Positions 16,794 through 25,357 of a stretch of 64,000 nucleotides of DNA are shown one piece after another (the first letter of the stretch is position 1; every line of letters begins with the position of its first letter). Source of the stretch: an uncultured Lachnospiraceae bacterium (GTDB lineage: Bacteria; Bacillota; Clostridia; Lachnospirales; Lachnospiraceae); assembly GCA_947382355.1 (NCBI GenBank), contig CANCYR010000005.1, positions 27,530 through 91,529 on the forward strand. The letters run 5' to 3'. The notes under the pieces are model-generated. The model had not been told where the DNA came from and did not search any database. It worked only from the letters and a program-made list of their open reading frames with translations. Made by a program: the position numbers and the translations under genes.

Positions 16794-17447
16794 TTACAAG
16801 CCGATTACATATTGATACATGAATACAAAATGGCAGAAGCTTCCGCCCATTACAAACAGGTGAAAAATTTCATGGGAACCAAATGTGCTGTGCTTCGCAT
16901 TAAATATGGGAAGCTTTAATGCATAAATGATACCGCCTACGGTATAAATGATACCCCCGACAAGGAGCCAGTAAAAGGCCGCCTTTGGAATACTATTTAC
17001 AATTGGGCCGAATACAAAGATGCATAGCCAGCCCATTGCGATATATATAATAGAGGAAAACCATTTAGGGCATGTAATCCATAGTCCCTTTACAACAATT
17101 CCCACGATGGCAAGGGTCCAGACTGCCGCCAAAAGGAAATAGCCTGTTTTTCCGCCTAATACCAAAATACATACCGGAGTATAGGAGCCTGCAATCAGTA
17201 CAAAAATCATCATATGATCAATTTTGCGAAAAACCTTAATAATTTTTTCAGATAAGTTGACGGAATGATAAATGGTACTGGCGGCATATAATAAAATCAT
17301 ACTGAAAATAAATACAAACATAGCTGCCACACAATCGCTGCTATAATAGGAAGCTTTGCTGATAAGGGGAAAACCTGCCAATAATGCTAATACCATCCCT
17401 ATAAAATGTGTAATGGCGCTGCCGGGTTCACGAATTGATAATGTCAT
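16794..17447 (-). CDS. Hemolysin III / PAQR family membrane protein
   Basis: The 217-residue protein has seven hydrophobic helices and the HlyIII family motifs near PGSAITHFIG, HSVNLSEK...KIDHMMIFVLIAGSYTP, and HEIFHLFVMGGSFCHF. These contain the conserved His and Asp that bind zinc in PAQR proteins. Its activity in bacteria is uncertain; the hemolysin name is historical. AAGGAGG precedes the start. A promoter with an overlapping palindrome lies upstream, so it may be regulated. Confidence 0.85.
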   Translation of the reverse strand: MTLSIREPGSAITHFIGMVLALLAGFPLISKASYYSSDCVAAMFVFIFSMILLYAASTIYHSVNLSEKIIKVFRKIDHMMIFVLIAGSYTPVCILVLGGKTGYFLLAAVWTLAIVGIVVKGLWITCPKWFSSIIYIAMGWLCIFVFGPIVNSIPKAAFYWLLVGGIIYTVGGIIYALKLPIFNAKHSTFGSHEIFHLFVMGGSFCHFVFMYQYVIGL

Positions 17448-17508
17448 AATAACTCCTCCTTGCTTTCATCTTTGCTTTTTTTACTGGCAAAAATATTTAA
17501 AAACTTTT

Positions 17509-17571
17509 ATGTAGTATTAAAAACTACATAATCTACAATTAAATACTACACCTTATAATATGCAATGTCAA
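17509..17571 (-). promoter_or_regulatory. Promoter and operator-like palindrome of the hemolysin III gene
   Basis: On the minus strand, TTGACA (17566-17571) and TAGTAT (17543-17548) are 17 bases apart. Downstream on that strand is a perfect palindrome, ATGTAGT-7 bases-ACTACAT (17509-17529). A third half site, TACTACA (17544-17550), overlaps the -10 box. The ACTACA/TGTAGT half sites resemble those used by BlaI/CopY-type repressors. No such repressor gene is in the window. Confidence 0.55.
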
Positions 17572-17626
17572 TAAAATTATGCAAAAAAACAGGAAGTCTG
17601 AAGGCTGAACTGTTATGGAGAAACCA

Positions 17627-17890
17627 TCAATCCTCTTCAATTACATGCATTTCAAGAAAATCGAAATCAACCGTTTCAATAAAGTTATCCTGATAAAATC
17701 GGGCTTTGCTGTGCCGCTTAAATTCAGCTATTGTTTTGTTAAGCCAAATGGGCTTTCCTAAATCAAATTGATAGCATGCCTCATCTAAAGCTTTAAAAAT
17801 TTTGTGTGTACGGGTATCTGTTTGATGTTCTTCAACCACTATGTCGTTTTGCAAACGATTATCTTTGAATATTTTGAACCAGATTCGCAT
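17627..17890 (-). CDS. Small conserved protein of unknown function
   Basis: This 87-residue protein is charged and lacks a signal or membrane segment. It begins RIWFKIFKDNRLQNDIVVE and ends in acidic residues. It resembles small uncharacterised Firmicutes proteins, but no function is known to me. The ribosome binding site is weak. A good promoter (TTGTAT-17-TATAAT) lies upstream on its strand. Confidence 0.7.
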   Translation of the reverse strand: MRIWFKIFKDNRLQNDIVVEEHQTDTRTHKIFKALDEACYQFDLGKPIWLNKTIAEFKRHSKARFYQDNFIETVDFDFLEMHVIEED

Positions 17891-18273
17891 ATAATTTCTT
17901 GTTGCATCCTTTCTTTTCGTTATGCTTTGTATATTTTAATTCTGTGGATATTATAGCATTAGGAAGAAGGATATACAATCATGTCCGGGAAATTGCCTGA
18001 TATACATATAGAGATGATTATGATATGTCTTGCTGCCGCAATTTTTCCCATATGCCCTATAGTTGGAAAGGAGTAAATAATGTTTAAAAACTAACAGAAT
18101 TTCTTAAAATATTATGAAAATATTGTACAAATTTAACATTTTAAATTGGGAATGTGGTATAATCTTGTTAAATACCTTACTGACAGATATCATGCCGAAC
18201 CAAAGAACGCACAGGGGAGAAAATAAGAAGAGTCATAATAAATAATATTAGTACAGAAACAAATCAGGGGGAG
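17891..18273. other. Intergenic region with divergent promoters
   Basis: This 383-base gap holds a minus-strand promoter for the 87-residue gene (TATAAT at 17950-17955, TTGTAT at 17973-17978, 17-base spacer). It also holds a plus-strand extended -10 box (TGG-TATAAT, 18158-18163) before the alarmone synthetase gene. A strong ribosome binding site AAAGGAG (18067-18073) precedes a four-codon open frame (ATG at 18080, stop at 18092). The meaning of that short frame is unknown. Confidence 0.5.
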
Positions 18274-18984
18274 ATGTTTTTGGAAGACAAAAGGTGGGAT
18301 TTTATGGAATTTAGACCGGAAATGGGTAATGGTGTAGATAGTTGGAAGGAAGTAAATCTTGTTTATAACTCAGCATTAAGGGAAATCAGCACAAAGCTTG
18401 AAATATTAAATGATGAGTTTCAGCATGTACATCAATACAACCCGATAGAACATATTAAATCAAGAATAAAGACTCCGGAGAGCATTGTAAAGAAGCTTCG
18501 GAAAAACGGCTATGAATCGACCATACCCAATATGGTAAAGTATGTGAATGATATTGCGGGAATACGCGTTATCTGCTCTTTTACTTCGGATATATACCGG
18601 ATTGCAGAAATGCTCATCAAGCAAAGTGACTTGAAGGTGATTTCAGTAAAGGATTACATTCAAAGGCCAAAGCCCAGCGGATATAAGAGCTATCATTTGA
18701 TTGTAACAGTGCCGGTATTTTTATCGGACCGCATCGTAGATGCCAAGGTAGAGATTCAGATTAGAACAGTTGCCATGGATTTCTGGGCCAGTTTAGAGCA
18801 TAAGATACATTATAAATTTGAAGGAAAGGTTCCGGAACATATTAAAAGGGAATTGATAGAATGCGCAAGCATGGTTTCTGATTTGGATATGCGAATGCTT
18901 TCCCTGAATGAAGAAGTACAGCATCAGTTTTATCAGGAGGCTCCCGCAGACACCGTGGCTATTAAAAAGGCTTCTAATGGTTGA
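18274..18984 (+). CDS. Small alarmone (p)ppGpp synthetase, RelP/RelQ family
   Basis: The 236-residue product has the RelA/SpoT synthetase domain without a hydrolase or regulatory part. Motifs include SIVKKLRKNGYE, VNDIAGIRVIC, KPSGYKSYHLIV, and VEIQIRTVAMDFWASLEHKIHYK. Such small synthetases make ppGpp or pGpp during cell-envelope or other stress. All nucleotide-binding residues I can check are present. The exact start is uncertain: ATG at 18274 sits directly on the AGGGGGAG site, while TTG at 18280 has a better spacing of about 7 bases. It is monocistronic, with a long hairpin after it. Confidence 0.9.
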   Translation: MFLEDKRWDFMEFRPEMGNGVDSWKEVNLVYNSALREISTKLEILNDEFQHVHQYNPIEHIKSRIKTPESIVKKLRKNGYESTIPNMVKYVNDIAGIRVICSFTSDIYRIAEMLIKQSDLKVISVKDYIQRPKPSGYKSYHLIVTVPVFLSDRIVDAKVEIQIRTVAMDFWASLEHKIHYKFEGKVPEHIKRELIECASMVSDLDMRMLSLNEEVQHQFYQEAPADTVAIKKASNG

Positions 18985-19021
18985 TGGCCGCAGAAGGTCA
19001 TAGGGCAAAACAGAACGGTAA

Positions 19022-19089
19022 AATAGAAATAAGGATATGGAACCCTTACAGAACGTTGTCTGATGGGTTTTATATCCTTATTTCTGTTT
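19022..19089 (+). terminator. Long hairpin terminator after the alarmone synthetase gene
   Basis: AGAAATAAGGATAT pairs with ATATCCTTATTTCT. Inner pairing of GAACCC with GGGTTT, and a T-containing flank, complete the hairpin. Stem symmetry would permit termination from either side. Confidence 0.7.
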
Positions 19090-19347
19090 AAAGCTATTTA
19101 CTTTTGGGTATGGCTGGTAAAATGAGGAGTGCCCCGGCAGTTTCCCGCCGAGGCTATTATGAAAAAATTTATCTAATTTGTAATGTTATATATTATTTTG
19201 CTTTTTTTATTTGTACTTAGTATAACAATGGAATATGAACAAAGTATGAACATCCGGTAAAAAATAAGTTAATTCATACAAAGCAGTGGAAAAAAAACTG
19301 AATAATATATACAAGTTATACAAAACAAAGATGAGCAGGGAAAAAAA

Positions 19348-19640
19348 TTGAAAAATATGTCCATTTTAGATGACATACAGTATGAAGAAAGATGGAAAGA
19401 GTCTTTAGAGTATAAACTGCAAAACAGGCACCTTTCCGGCAGCTTTACCAAATAAAAGAGCAGTGAACTGTCAGAAGGTTTAAGAGAAATCCGGAATTTG
19501 CCTGCTATTATTGTTTTAAAGCGGATATAAGCAATTATTTCAATTCTATCTCCGTGGACTTACTAATGGAAAAGCTGGATTTTGAGCCATGGCGGGGACA
19601 ACTGTTACGCCTCAAGAATAAAGTGTGGATTGTGTTGTAA
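19348..19640 (+). pseudogene. Remnant of a reverse transcriptase gene
   Basis: Two open fragments survive in different frames. The first (19348-19455, TTG start) encodes 35 residues beginning MKNMSILDDIQYEERWKESL. The second (19467-19640) includes CFKADISNYFNSISVDLL. The K-x-DI-x-x-YFNSI pattern is the first catalytic block of reverse transcriptases of the retron/group II type. The rest of the fingers and the YxDD palm motif are missing, so this is a deleted, inactive copy. The family call rests on this one motif. Confidence 0.55.
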
Positions 19641-19758
19641 AAAATTGTATTTAATGATAGAATAACTGTTAGCAATAAAAAGGGAAACGCAAGTATAGTT
19701 AAATGAAGCTTGTTGTGCAAATAAATGATTTGGTATTAGCAGGCTTTGGAGGGTATGT

Positions 19759-20367
19759 ATGGATAATTTTATGGACAAGCTGACAACAAAACAGTTCGAT
19801 GCCGGGGAGTTGATTAAAGCAAATGGGCAGGCGGAAGAAAGAGAACTGAACAGGATGAAAGAACTGGCAGAAGAAAACGATAAGCTGATTCAGGAAATAC
19901 GCCGGCTGAATTTGAAAAATGTGGAGCTTACAGAACAGGCTGGGCAACTGATTCAATGCGGAATCGAGCAGTTTGAAGAATATGACAGGACAGCTGATAA
20001 GACCAGAGTCTCCTTTGAAGAACTGGAAGCAGAGATGAAGACAGCTTTTGCGTCTCTTGAAAATGCCATTGCTTCCAGGGGTGAAAAGCCCTCAAATCCT
20101 AAAGCAGACAGCCCGGAAGGGCTTTTAGAAGCCATAAAAGCATTAGAAGAGCATGTGCACAAGGAAAATGTAAAAGTTTATCGAAATGTTCAGGCTGTAG
20201 TAATGGATCAGAGCACCCAGAGAGCAAGGGAAATGGGAGACCGTTTGGATGCTTTGGAAAGAAATGCAAAGAAAAACAGCGCTCTTATGCCTTTGGCTGT
20301 GATTACTTTTCTGGCTGCAGCTGCATCGTTGATTATACAGCTTGGAGGAATGTTTCAATTGTTTTAA
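19759..20367 (+). CDS. Coiled-coil protein with C-terminal membrane anchor, function unknown
   Basis: The 202-residue protein has heptad-rich charged segments at about residues 18-70 and 120-175. A single hydrophobic helix sits near the C-terminus (MPLAVITFLAAAASLIIQL), followed by a short tail. This suggests a membrane-tethered coiled coil facing the cytoplasm. No family is recognised. GGAGG lies about 7 bases upstream. The flavin reductase gene follows 31 bases later, possibly in one operon. Confidence 0.65.
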   Translation: MDNFMDKLTTKQFDAGELIKANGQAEERELNRMKELAEENDKLIQEIRRLNLKNVELTEQAGQLIQCGIEQFEEYDRTADKTRVSFEELEAEMKTAFASLENAIASRGEKPSNPKADSPEGLLEAIKALEEHVHKENVKVYRNVQAVVMDQSTQRAREMGDRLDALERNAKKNSALMPLAVITFLAAAASLIIQLGGMFQLF

Positions 20368-20398
20368 AAAATTGCAGTAAGTAAGCAGGAGGTAAGAT

Positions 20399-20962
20399 AT
20401 GGCAAAAATAAGCTTTAAACCGGGGAATATGCTATATCCTGTACCGGCTGTCATGATTAGCGTGAAAGGCGGGAATGGAGAAGATAATATTATTACCGTG
20501 GCATGGGCAGGAACTGTCTGCAGCGACCCGCCTATGGTCTCTATATCAGTTCGTCCGGAAAGGCATTCTTATGAAATGATAAAGGAAAGCGGAGAGTTTG
20601 TAATCAATCTGACTACAAGGGATTTGGTGCCCGCAGCGGATTATTGCGGAGTGAAAAGCGGCAGGGATGTGGATAAGTTCCGGGAAATGAAGCTGACGAA
20701 AGGAAAGCCCCGGATAGTAAAGGCACCTCTTATTGAGGAGAGTCCTGTTAATCTGGAATGCAGGGTGGCTGATATAAGGGAGCTGGGCACCCATCATATG
20801 TTTCTGGCGGAAGTGGTTGCCGTTAACGTGGATGATAAATATATGGATGAAACAAATAAGTTCCATTTGGAACAGGCGGATTTAGCTGCATATTCCCATG
20901 GTTCTTATTATTCTCTTGGAGATTTACTTGGTACCTTTGGATTTAGCGTCCGAAAGAAGTAA
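20399..20962 (+). CDS. Flavin reductase-like domain protein
   Basis: The 187-residue protein has the FMN-binding split-barrel of the flavin reductase family. Motifs are MLYPVPAVMISV, NIITVAWAGTVCSDPPMVSISVRPERHSY, GEFVINLTT, and ECRVADIRELGTHHMFLAEVVAV. Members bind FMN and act in electron transfer. The particular partner is not apparent. A cell-wall hydrolase gene starts 7 bases after its stop, so the two are probably co-transcribed. Confidence 0.88.
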   Translation: MAKISFKPGNMLYPVPAVMISVKGGNGEDNIITVAWAGTVCSDPPMVSISVRPERHSYEMIKESGEFVINLTTRDLVPAADYCGVKSGRDVDKFREMKLTKGKPRIVKAPLIEESPVNLECRVADIRELGTHHMFLAEVVAVNVDDKYMDETNKFHLEQADLAAYSHGSYYSLGDLLGTFGFSVRKK

Positions 20963-20969
20963 GGATAAA

Positions 20970-22535
20970 ATGAAAAAAATAACAAAATTTCATCGGCAAA
21001 TTGTAATTTCATATTTAAAAACTGCGTTACTGGCAATGATTGTCAGCTTTTTTCTGTTGCCCAATTATATAAAAGTAACAAAGGATGGCAATACTATTTA
21101 TACCGTATTTTTGAATGATAAGCAGGTTGGAACTGTATCGGATGTGTCCAGGCTGGAGGATTATCTGGAGCAGTCCAGAAGGGAATTGGCAAAAGAGTCA
21201 GAAGATATGGTTTTTGTAGATACCGATTTGCAAATAACAGGTCAGGAAAAGTATTTTGGGCTGACGGATTCCAAGTCAAAGGTGAAAGAGCAGATGCTCC
21301 AGATATTAAAGGATAGCATAAAGACAACCAGGAAACGTGCCTATACATTGAAAATCAATGAATTTACAGTAAATCTTGCAACTTCTGAAGAAGTAAGGGA
21401 GCTTTTGCAGGCAGCAATCCGCCAATATGATACGGATGGTAAATATTATGTGGAGCTGGAGCTGGATCCTACAAGGGAATTGAATGTGCTTACCACAGCT
21501 GTAAAAACCACCGAAGAGAAGATAATAGAGGAAGAAAGAGAAGGAGCTATGGAATTCGAGGCAGGCGTAGGTCAGGCTCTGTCAGAAATGCTTGCAGATG
21601 TTCAGTTAGAGCAGGAGAAGGATTTTGCAGACTATAAGTTAGGGTTAATGGACATTGCATTCGGGGATGATGTGGAAATTGTGGAAACTTACCTGACGGA
21701 TAAGGAACTGACTCCTCTGAATGAGGCCATTGACCTGGCTACCAAAAATCAGGAAATGCAGGCTGTGTATGAAGTGGTTTCGGGAGATACCCTTTCAGAA
21801 ATTGCATTGAAAACCAATCTTCCCATGGAAGCAATTATAGAAATGAATGAGAATCTGGAGGATGAAAACTCTACCATCCGTGTAGGGGACGAACTGGTAA
21901 TTACAGTGCCGGAACCGGAGCTGTCGGTGGTGCATAAAGAAGAAGTATACTATGAAGAGGATTACGAGGCAGAAATTGAATATGTATATAACGATGGATG
22001 GTATACTACGGAATCCCAGGTGCTCCAACAGCCTTCAGCAGGACATAGAAAGGTAGTGTCCATTGTTTCTTATCGAAATGAAGACATTACAGATACAGAA
22101 ATTCTAAAGGAAGAAGTCAGTATTGCGGCGGTTCCGAAAGTAGTGGAAATCGGAACGAAAGTGCCGCCAACCTATATTAAGCCTATTTCGGGCGGGCGTT
22201 TTACTTCAGGTTTTAAAAGAAGATGGGGAAGATGGCACAAGGGCGTGGACTGGGCAACTCCTGTAGGAACGGCAGTTATGGCATCTTCCGGCGGCACGGT
22301 AGCAAAAGCCGGATGGGGAAGCGGATATGGTTATGTGGTGTATATAAATCATGCGGATGGAAGGCAGACCAGATACGGACATTTGAGCAAGGTGCTGGTA
22401 AAACCGGGAGATTATGTAAAACAGGGACAAAAAATTGCATTAAGCGGCAATACGGGAAGAAGTACCGGTCCCCATGTGCATTTTGAGATTTTAATTGGCG
22501 GGAGCCAGGTGAATCCATTGGAATATATGAATTAA
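20970..22535 (+). CDS. LysM-G5-M23 cell-wall endopeptidase
   Basis: The 521-residue protein begins with a membrane helix (about residues 13-33). A LysM domain (VVSGDTLSEIALKTNLPMEAIIEMN) follows the N-terminal part, then a G5-like domain ending PKVVEIGTKVPP. The C-terminal M23 peptidase domain carries HKGVDWATPVGTAV (His and Asp zinc ligands) and GPHVHFEI (His-x-His). It probably cleaves peptide cross-links of peptidoglycan outside the cell. The start is ATG at 20970, preceded by TAAGGA; the start at 20898 would overlap the previous gene. All catalytic residues are present. Confidence 0.9.
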   Translation: MKKITKFHRQIVISYLKTALLAMIVSFFLLPNYIKVTKDGNTIYTVFLNDKQVGTVSDVSRLEDYLEQSRRELAKESEDMVFVDTDLQITGQEKYFGLTDSKSKVKEQMLQILKDSIKTTRKRAYTLKINEFTVNLATSEEVRELLQAAIRQYDTDGKYYVELELDPTRELNVLTTAVKTTEEKIIEEEREGAMEFEAGVGQALSEMLADVQLEQEKDFADYKLGLMDIAFGDDVEIVETYLTDKELTPLNEAIDLATKNQEMQAVYEVVSGDTLSEIALKTNLPMEAIIEMNENLEDENSTIRVGDELVITVPEPELSVVHKEEVYYEEDYEAEIEYVYNDGWYTTESQVLQQPSAGHRKVVSIVSYRNEDITDTEILKEEVSIAAVPKVVEIGTKVPPTYIKPISGGRFTSGFKRRWGRWHKGVDWATPVGTAVMASSGGTVAKAGWGSGYGYVVYINHADGRQTRYGHLSKVLVKPGDYVKQGQKIALSGNTGRSTGPHVHFEILIGGSQVNPLEYMN

Positions 22536-22573
22536 GAAAATAAAAGGAAGAATCAGGCCATTTTTATTTTTTA

Positions 22574-22603
22574 TTTACAAATTCCATGAAGGTGTTATAT
22601 ACT
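22574..22603 (+). promoter_or_regulatory. Putative promoter of murA
   Basis: TTTACA (22574-22579) and TATACT (22598-22603) are 18 bases apart, about 30 bases before the murA start. Confidence 0.45.
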
Positions 22604-22635
22604 ATGAGTAGCGAGAATAAACTTTGAGGTGTCTT

Positions 22636-23928
22636 ATGGAGCAATATATCATTAAGGGCGGCAGTCCTTTAGTTGGTGAAGTGGAAATTGGCGGTGCCAA
22701 AAATGCGGCGCTTGCTATTTTAGCTGCTTCTATTATGACAGACGAGACAGTATTGATAGAGAATTTACCTGATGTTAGAGATATCAATGTTTTAATCCAG
22801 GCAGTGCAGAGCGTAGGAGCCATGGTGGAACGCATTGACAGGCATACGGTCAAGGTAAATGGTTCTACCATTCGGGATCTGACCATTGAAGATGATTATA
22901 TAAAGAAAATTCGTGCCTCCTACTATCTGTTAGGGGCATTGCTGGGAAAGTATAAAAAGGGCGAGGTAGCCCTTCCGGGCGGATGTAATATCGGAAGCCG
23001 CCCCATCGATCAGCATATTAAAGGATTTAAGGCTTTGGGAGCTGATGTGAGAATTGCCCACGGGCTGATTATTACTGAAGCGGAAAGGCTGAAGGGAAGC
23101 CATATTTATCTGGATGTGGTTTCGGTAGGAGCGACGATTAATATTATGATGGCCGCTACCATGGCTGAAGGACAAACTATTATTGAAAATGCTGCAAAGG
23201 AGCCTCATGTAGTAGATCTTGCAAACTTTTTGAATAGTATGGGAGCGAATATTAAAGGCGCCGGGACAGATGTAATCCGTATCAAAGGTGTGGAAAAGCT
23301 CCATAAGACAGAGTATTCTGTTATACCGGATCAAATTGAAGCAGGAACTTTTATGTTTGCGGCAGCAGCTACAAAAGGCGATATTACCGTAAAGAATGTG
23401 ATTCCAAAGCATTTGGAGTCCATTAGTGCAAAGCTGATGGAAATCGGATGTGAAATAGAGGAGTCGGATGATGCGGTCCGGGTGGTTTCTTCCAAGCCTC
23501 TTACCCATACACATGTAAAGACCTTGCCCTATCCGGGATTTCCAACGGATATGCAGCCGCAGATTGCAGTGACTCTGGCTTTGTCGGAGGGTACCAGCAT
23601 TGTGACGGAAAGCATATTTGAAAACAGGTTTAAGTATGTGGATGAACTGACGAGAATGGGGGCATCCATTAAGGTAGAAGGAAATACTGCCATTATCGAC
23701 GGGGTGAGCAAATATACCGGAGCCCATATCAATGCACCGGATTTAAGAGCCGGCGCTGCCCTTGTAATAGCCGGGCTTGCAGCAGAAGGCTTCACCACCA
23801 TTGATGATATTGTATACATTCAAAGAGGATATGAAGATTTTGAAATAAAGCTTCAGGGGCTGGGTGCAAGCATTGAAAAAGTAACAAGTGAGAAGCAGGC
23901 TCAGAAGTTTAAATTGAAAGTAAGCTAA
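22636..23928 (+). CDS. murA: UDP-N-acetylglucosamine 1-carboxyvinyltransferase (MurA)
   Basis: This enzyme of 430 residues commits UDP-GlcNAc to peptidoglycan by adding enolpyruvate from PEP. The motifs IGGAKNAAL (Lys and Asn of the active site), GGCNIGSRPIDQHI (with the catalytic Cys) and FPTDMQPQ (Asp) are present. The cysteine is not replaced by aspartate, so classic fosfomycin sensitivity is expected for this copy. ATG at 22636 has GAGGTG just before it. Whether it is MurA1 or MurA2 cannot be told here. A strong terminator follows. Confidence 0.95.
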   Translation: MEQYIIKGGSPLVGEVEIGGAKNAALAILAASIMTDETVLIENLPDVRDINVLIQAVQSVGAMVERIDRHTVKVNGSTIRDLTIEDDYIKKIRASYYLLGALLGKYKKGEVALPGGCNIGSRPIDQHIKGFKALGADVRIAHGLIITEAERLKGSHIYLDVVSVGATINIMMAATMAEGQTIIENAAKEPHVVDLANFLNSMGANIKGAGTDVIRIKGVEKLHKTEYSVIPDQIEAGTFMFAAAATKGDITVKNVIPKHLESISAKLMEIGCEIEESDDAVRVVSSKPLTHTHVKTLPYPGFPTDMQPQIAVTLALSEGTSIVTESIFENRFKYVDELTRMGASIKVEGNTAIIDGVSKYTGAHINAPDLRAGAALVIAGLAAEGFTTIDDIVYIQRGYEDFEIKLQGLGASIEKVTSEKQAQKFKLKVS

Positions 23929-23943
23929 GCGTTGCAGGAAAAT

Positions 23944-23976
23944 AAAAAGCCTACGGAATGTACCGTAAGCTTTTTT
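23944..23976. terminator. Terminator between murA and the HD-GYP gene
   Basis: AAAAAGC-TACGG pairs with CCGTA-GCTTTTTT. The A and T runs on both sides allow termination of both convergent genes. Confidence 0.8.
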
Positions 23977-23991
23977 ATAACTTGTAGTTTT

Positions 23992-25080
23992 TTACAAAAT
24001 GGCTTCTATGGACAAGTCGGAATGCTGCGATAAATCAATAAAATTATCCCGGAACCGAACCAATGGTTTGGACAGATAATGCTTGTTGATAAATATAACA
24101 TCTCCTTCCACACCATTATTCAGGCGAACCCGATTGTTTATATAGGTTAGGACTACATTTTCCAAAAAGGTCAGCACATAAAGAGGATTATATTTTTGGA
24201 AGCCTTCTTTTTCAAAGATTTCAATGACCTTAAAGGGACAAAGGGGACCACGGTATACTCTTGCTGCTGTCATGGCTTCATAAACATCCGCAATGGCAAC
24301 GAGCTGAGCATAAATATCAATCTTGTTCTCCTTAGAACCGGAAGGATAACCGCTGCCATCAAATCTTTCGTGGTGCATAAGGGCGGCATTTTTTATGTGT
24401 TCATTCAGGTCCTGATTCTTTAATACATTGTAGCCTTCCAGTGTATGGGTCTTAACTATTTTATACTCAGCATCAGTAAGCTTGGATGGCTTTTTGATAA
24501 TGTCATTAGGAATGGACAGCTTTCCGATATCATGGAATAGTCCGCATAAGGTAACCAGATCGATTTCTTCCTGGGAAAAATCAAGCCAGTTGGCAAGTAC
24601 ATTGCATAAAAGCGCTACATTAATGCTGTGTGCAAAAGTAGTGTCGTCATATTCCCGCATATTGTGAAGCATATGGAAAAAACTCACATGACCGCTGCTG
24701 GTATCCAAAAGCCCCACGGTCCTTTTTAAGATTTCAGTAGGTTCAATGGGAATGCTTTTGTTTACTACATCGTTTAAATATTGGGAAAAGTCCTCTACCA
24801 GCTCATCAAAGTTCGCTTTATATTCCTTGAATTCAGGCGTAGCCTGAATAAGCTTGGAATAGGGCCATTTCTCTTCGTCTGCAATCTGCTGCAGGGAAGC
24901 TTTTGAAATCGGCTGTTCCTCCTCTATCCAAACATTGATAATAGAATAAAATTCAAGCCGGGTAATGGTTTTGTCAGTAAGCTCCGTGCCTTTTTGAACA
25001 ATCAGTTGATTGTTATAGGTATAGATGTCTTCGGCAGTTATCATTCCGGGTATCAAATTGGCAACATTTATTTTCTTCAT
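23992..25080 (-). CDS. HD-GYP domain phosphodiesterase
   Basis: The 362-residue protein has an N-terminal region of about 100 residues and an HD-GYP domain. It shows HSINVALLCNVLANWL, HDIGKLSIPNDIIKKPSKLTDAEY, HTLEGYN, and HHERFDGSGYPSG. These residues bind the metals that hydrolyse cyclic di-GMP or related dinucleotides. No receiver or sensor domain is seen. A link to the flagellar genes further right is possible but not shown. The AAGGAGGGGGG site upstream of the start is strong. Confidence 0.9.
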   Translation of the reverse strand: MKKINVANLIPGMITAEDIYTYNNQLIVQKGTELTDKTITRLEFYSIINVWIEEEQPISKASLQQIADEEKWPYSKLIQATPEFKEYKANFDELVEDFSQYLNDVVNKSIPIEPTEILKRTVGLLDTSSGHVSFFHMLHNMREYDDTTFAHSINVALLCNVLANWLDFSQEEIDLVTLCGLFHDIGKLSIPNDIIKKPSKLTDAEYKIVKTHTLEGYNVLKNQDLNEHIKNAALMHHERFDGSGYPSGSKENKIDIYAQLVAIADVYEAMTAARVYRGPLCPFKVIEIFEKEGFQKYNPLYVLTFLENVVLTYINNRVRLNNGVEGDVIFINKHYLSKPLVRFRDNFIDLSQHSDLSIEAIL

Positions 25081-25152
25081 AGTATTCTCCCCCCTCCTTA
25101 AATGCAGATAGAGAAAAACTGTTATAGTAAAACTGAAAATTATCTTATTAAA

Positions 25153-25181
25153 ATTATAAGATTTTTATGGAAAAAAGTCAA
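25153..25181 (-). promoter_or_regulatory. Promoter of the HD-GYP gene
   Basis: On the minus strand, TTGACT (25176-25181) and TATAAT (25153-25158) are separated by 17 bases. This is a near-consensus sigma-A promoter. Confidence 0.7.
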
Positions 25182-25357
25182 TAATATAGTGCTGAAGGAA
25201 TGGAAATTTAGTAAATATGAATAAATAGAGAAAGATATTTTCTATGAAAAGGGCTTAAGAAATAGAGCAGTTAAAAATAAATAGTTATATACTTTCATCC
25301 AATGGCATGTTATACTATATAAATAAACTTAGCGATAAATTAAATAGGAGGGAAAAT

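Larger units (their letters stand above)
18985..19758. other. 774-base gap without an intact gene
   Basis: The gap holds the terminator at 19022-19089 and the reverse-transcriptase remnant at 19348-19640. Nothing is recognisable in 19090-19347. The last 118 bases lead to a strong ribosome binding site (GGAGG) for the next gene. Base composition is AT-rich compared with the neighbouring genes. Confidence 0.6.

Noticed and set aside
16686..16919. 77-codon plus-strand frame over the 3' end of hemolysin III
   Set aside because: It spans a terminator and lies opposite a conserved gene.
22930..23727. Antisense frame of 265 codons within murA
   Set aside because: It is the shadow of murA; the sense frame carries all MurA motifs.
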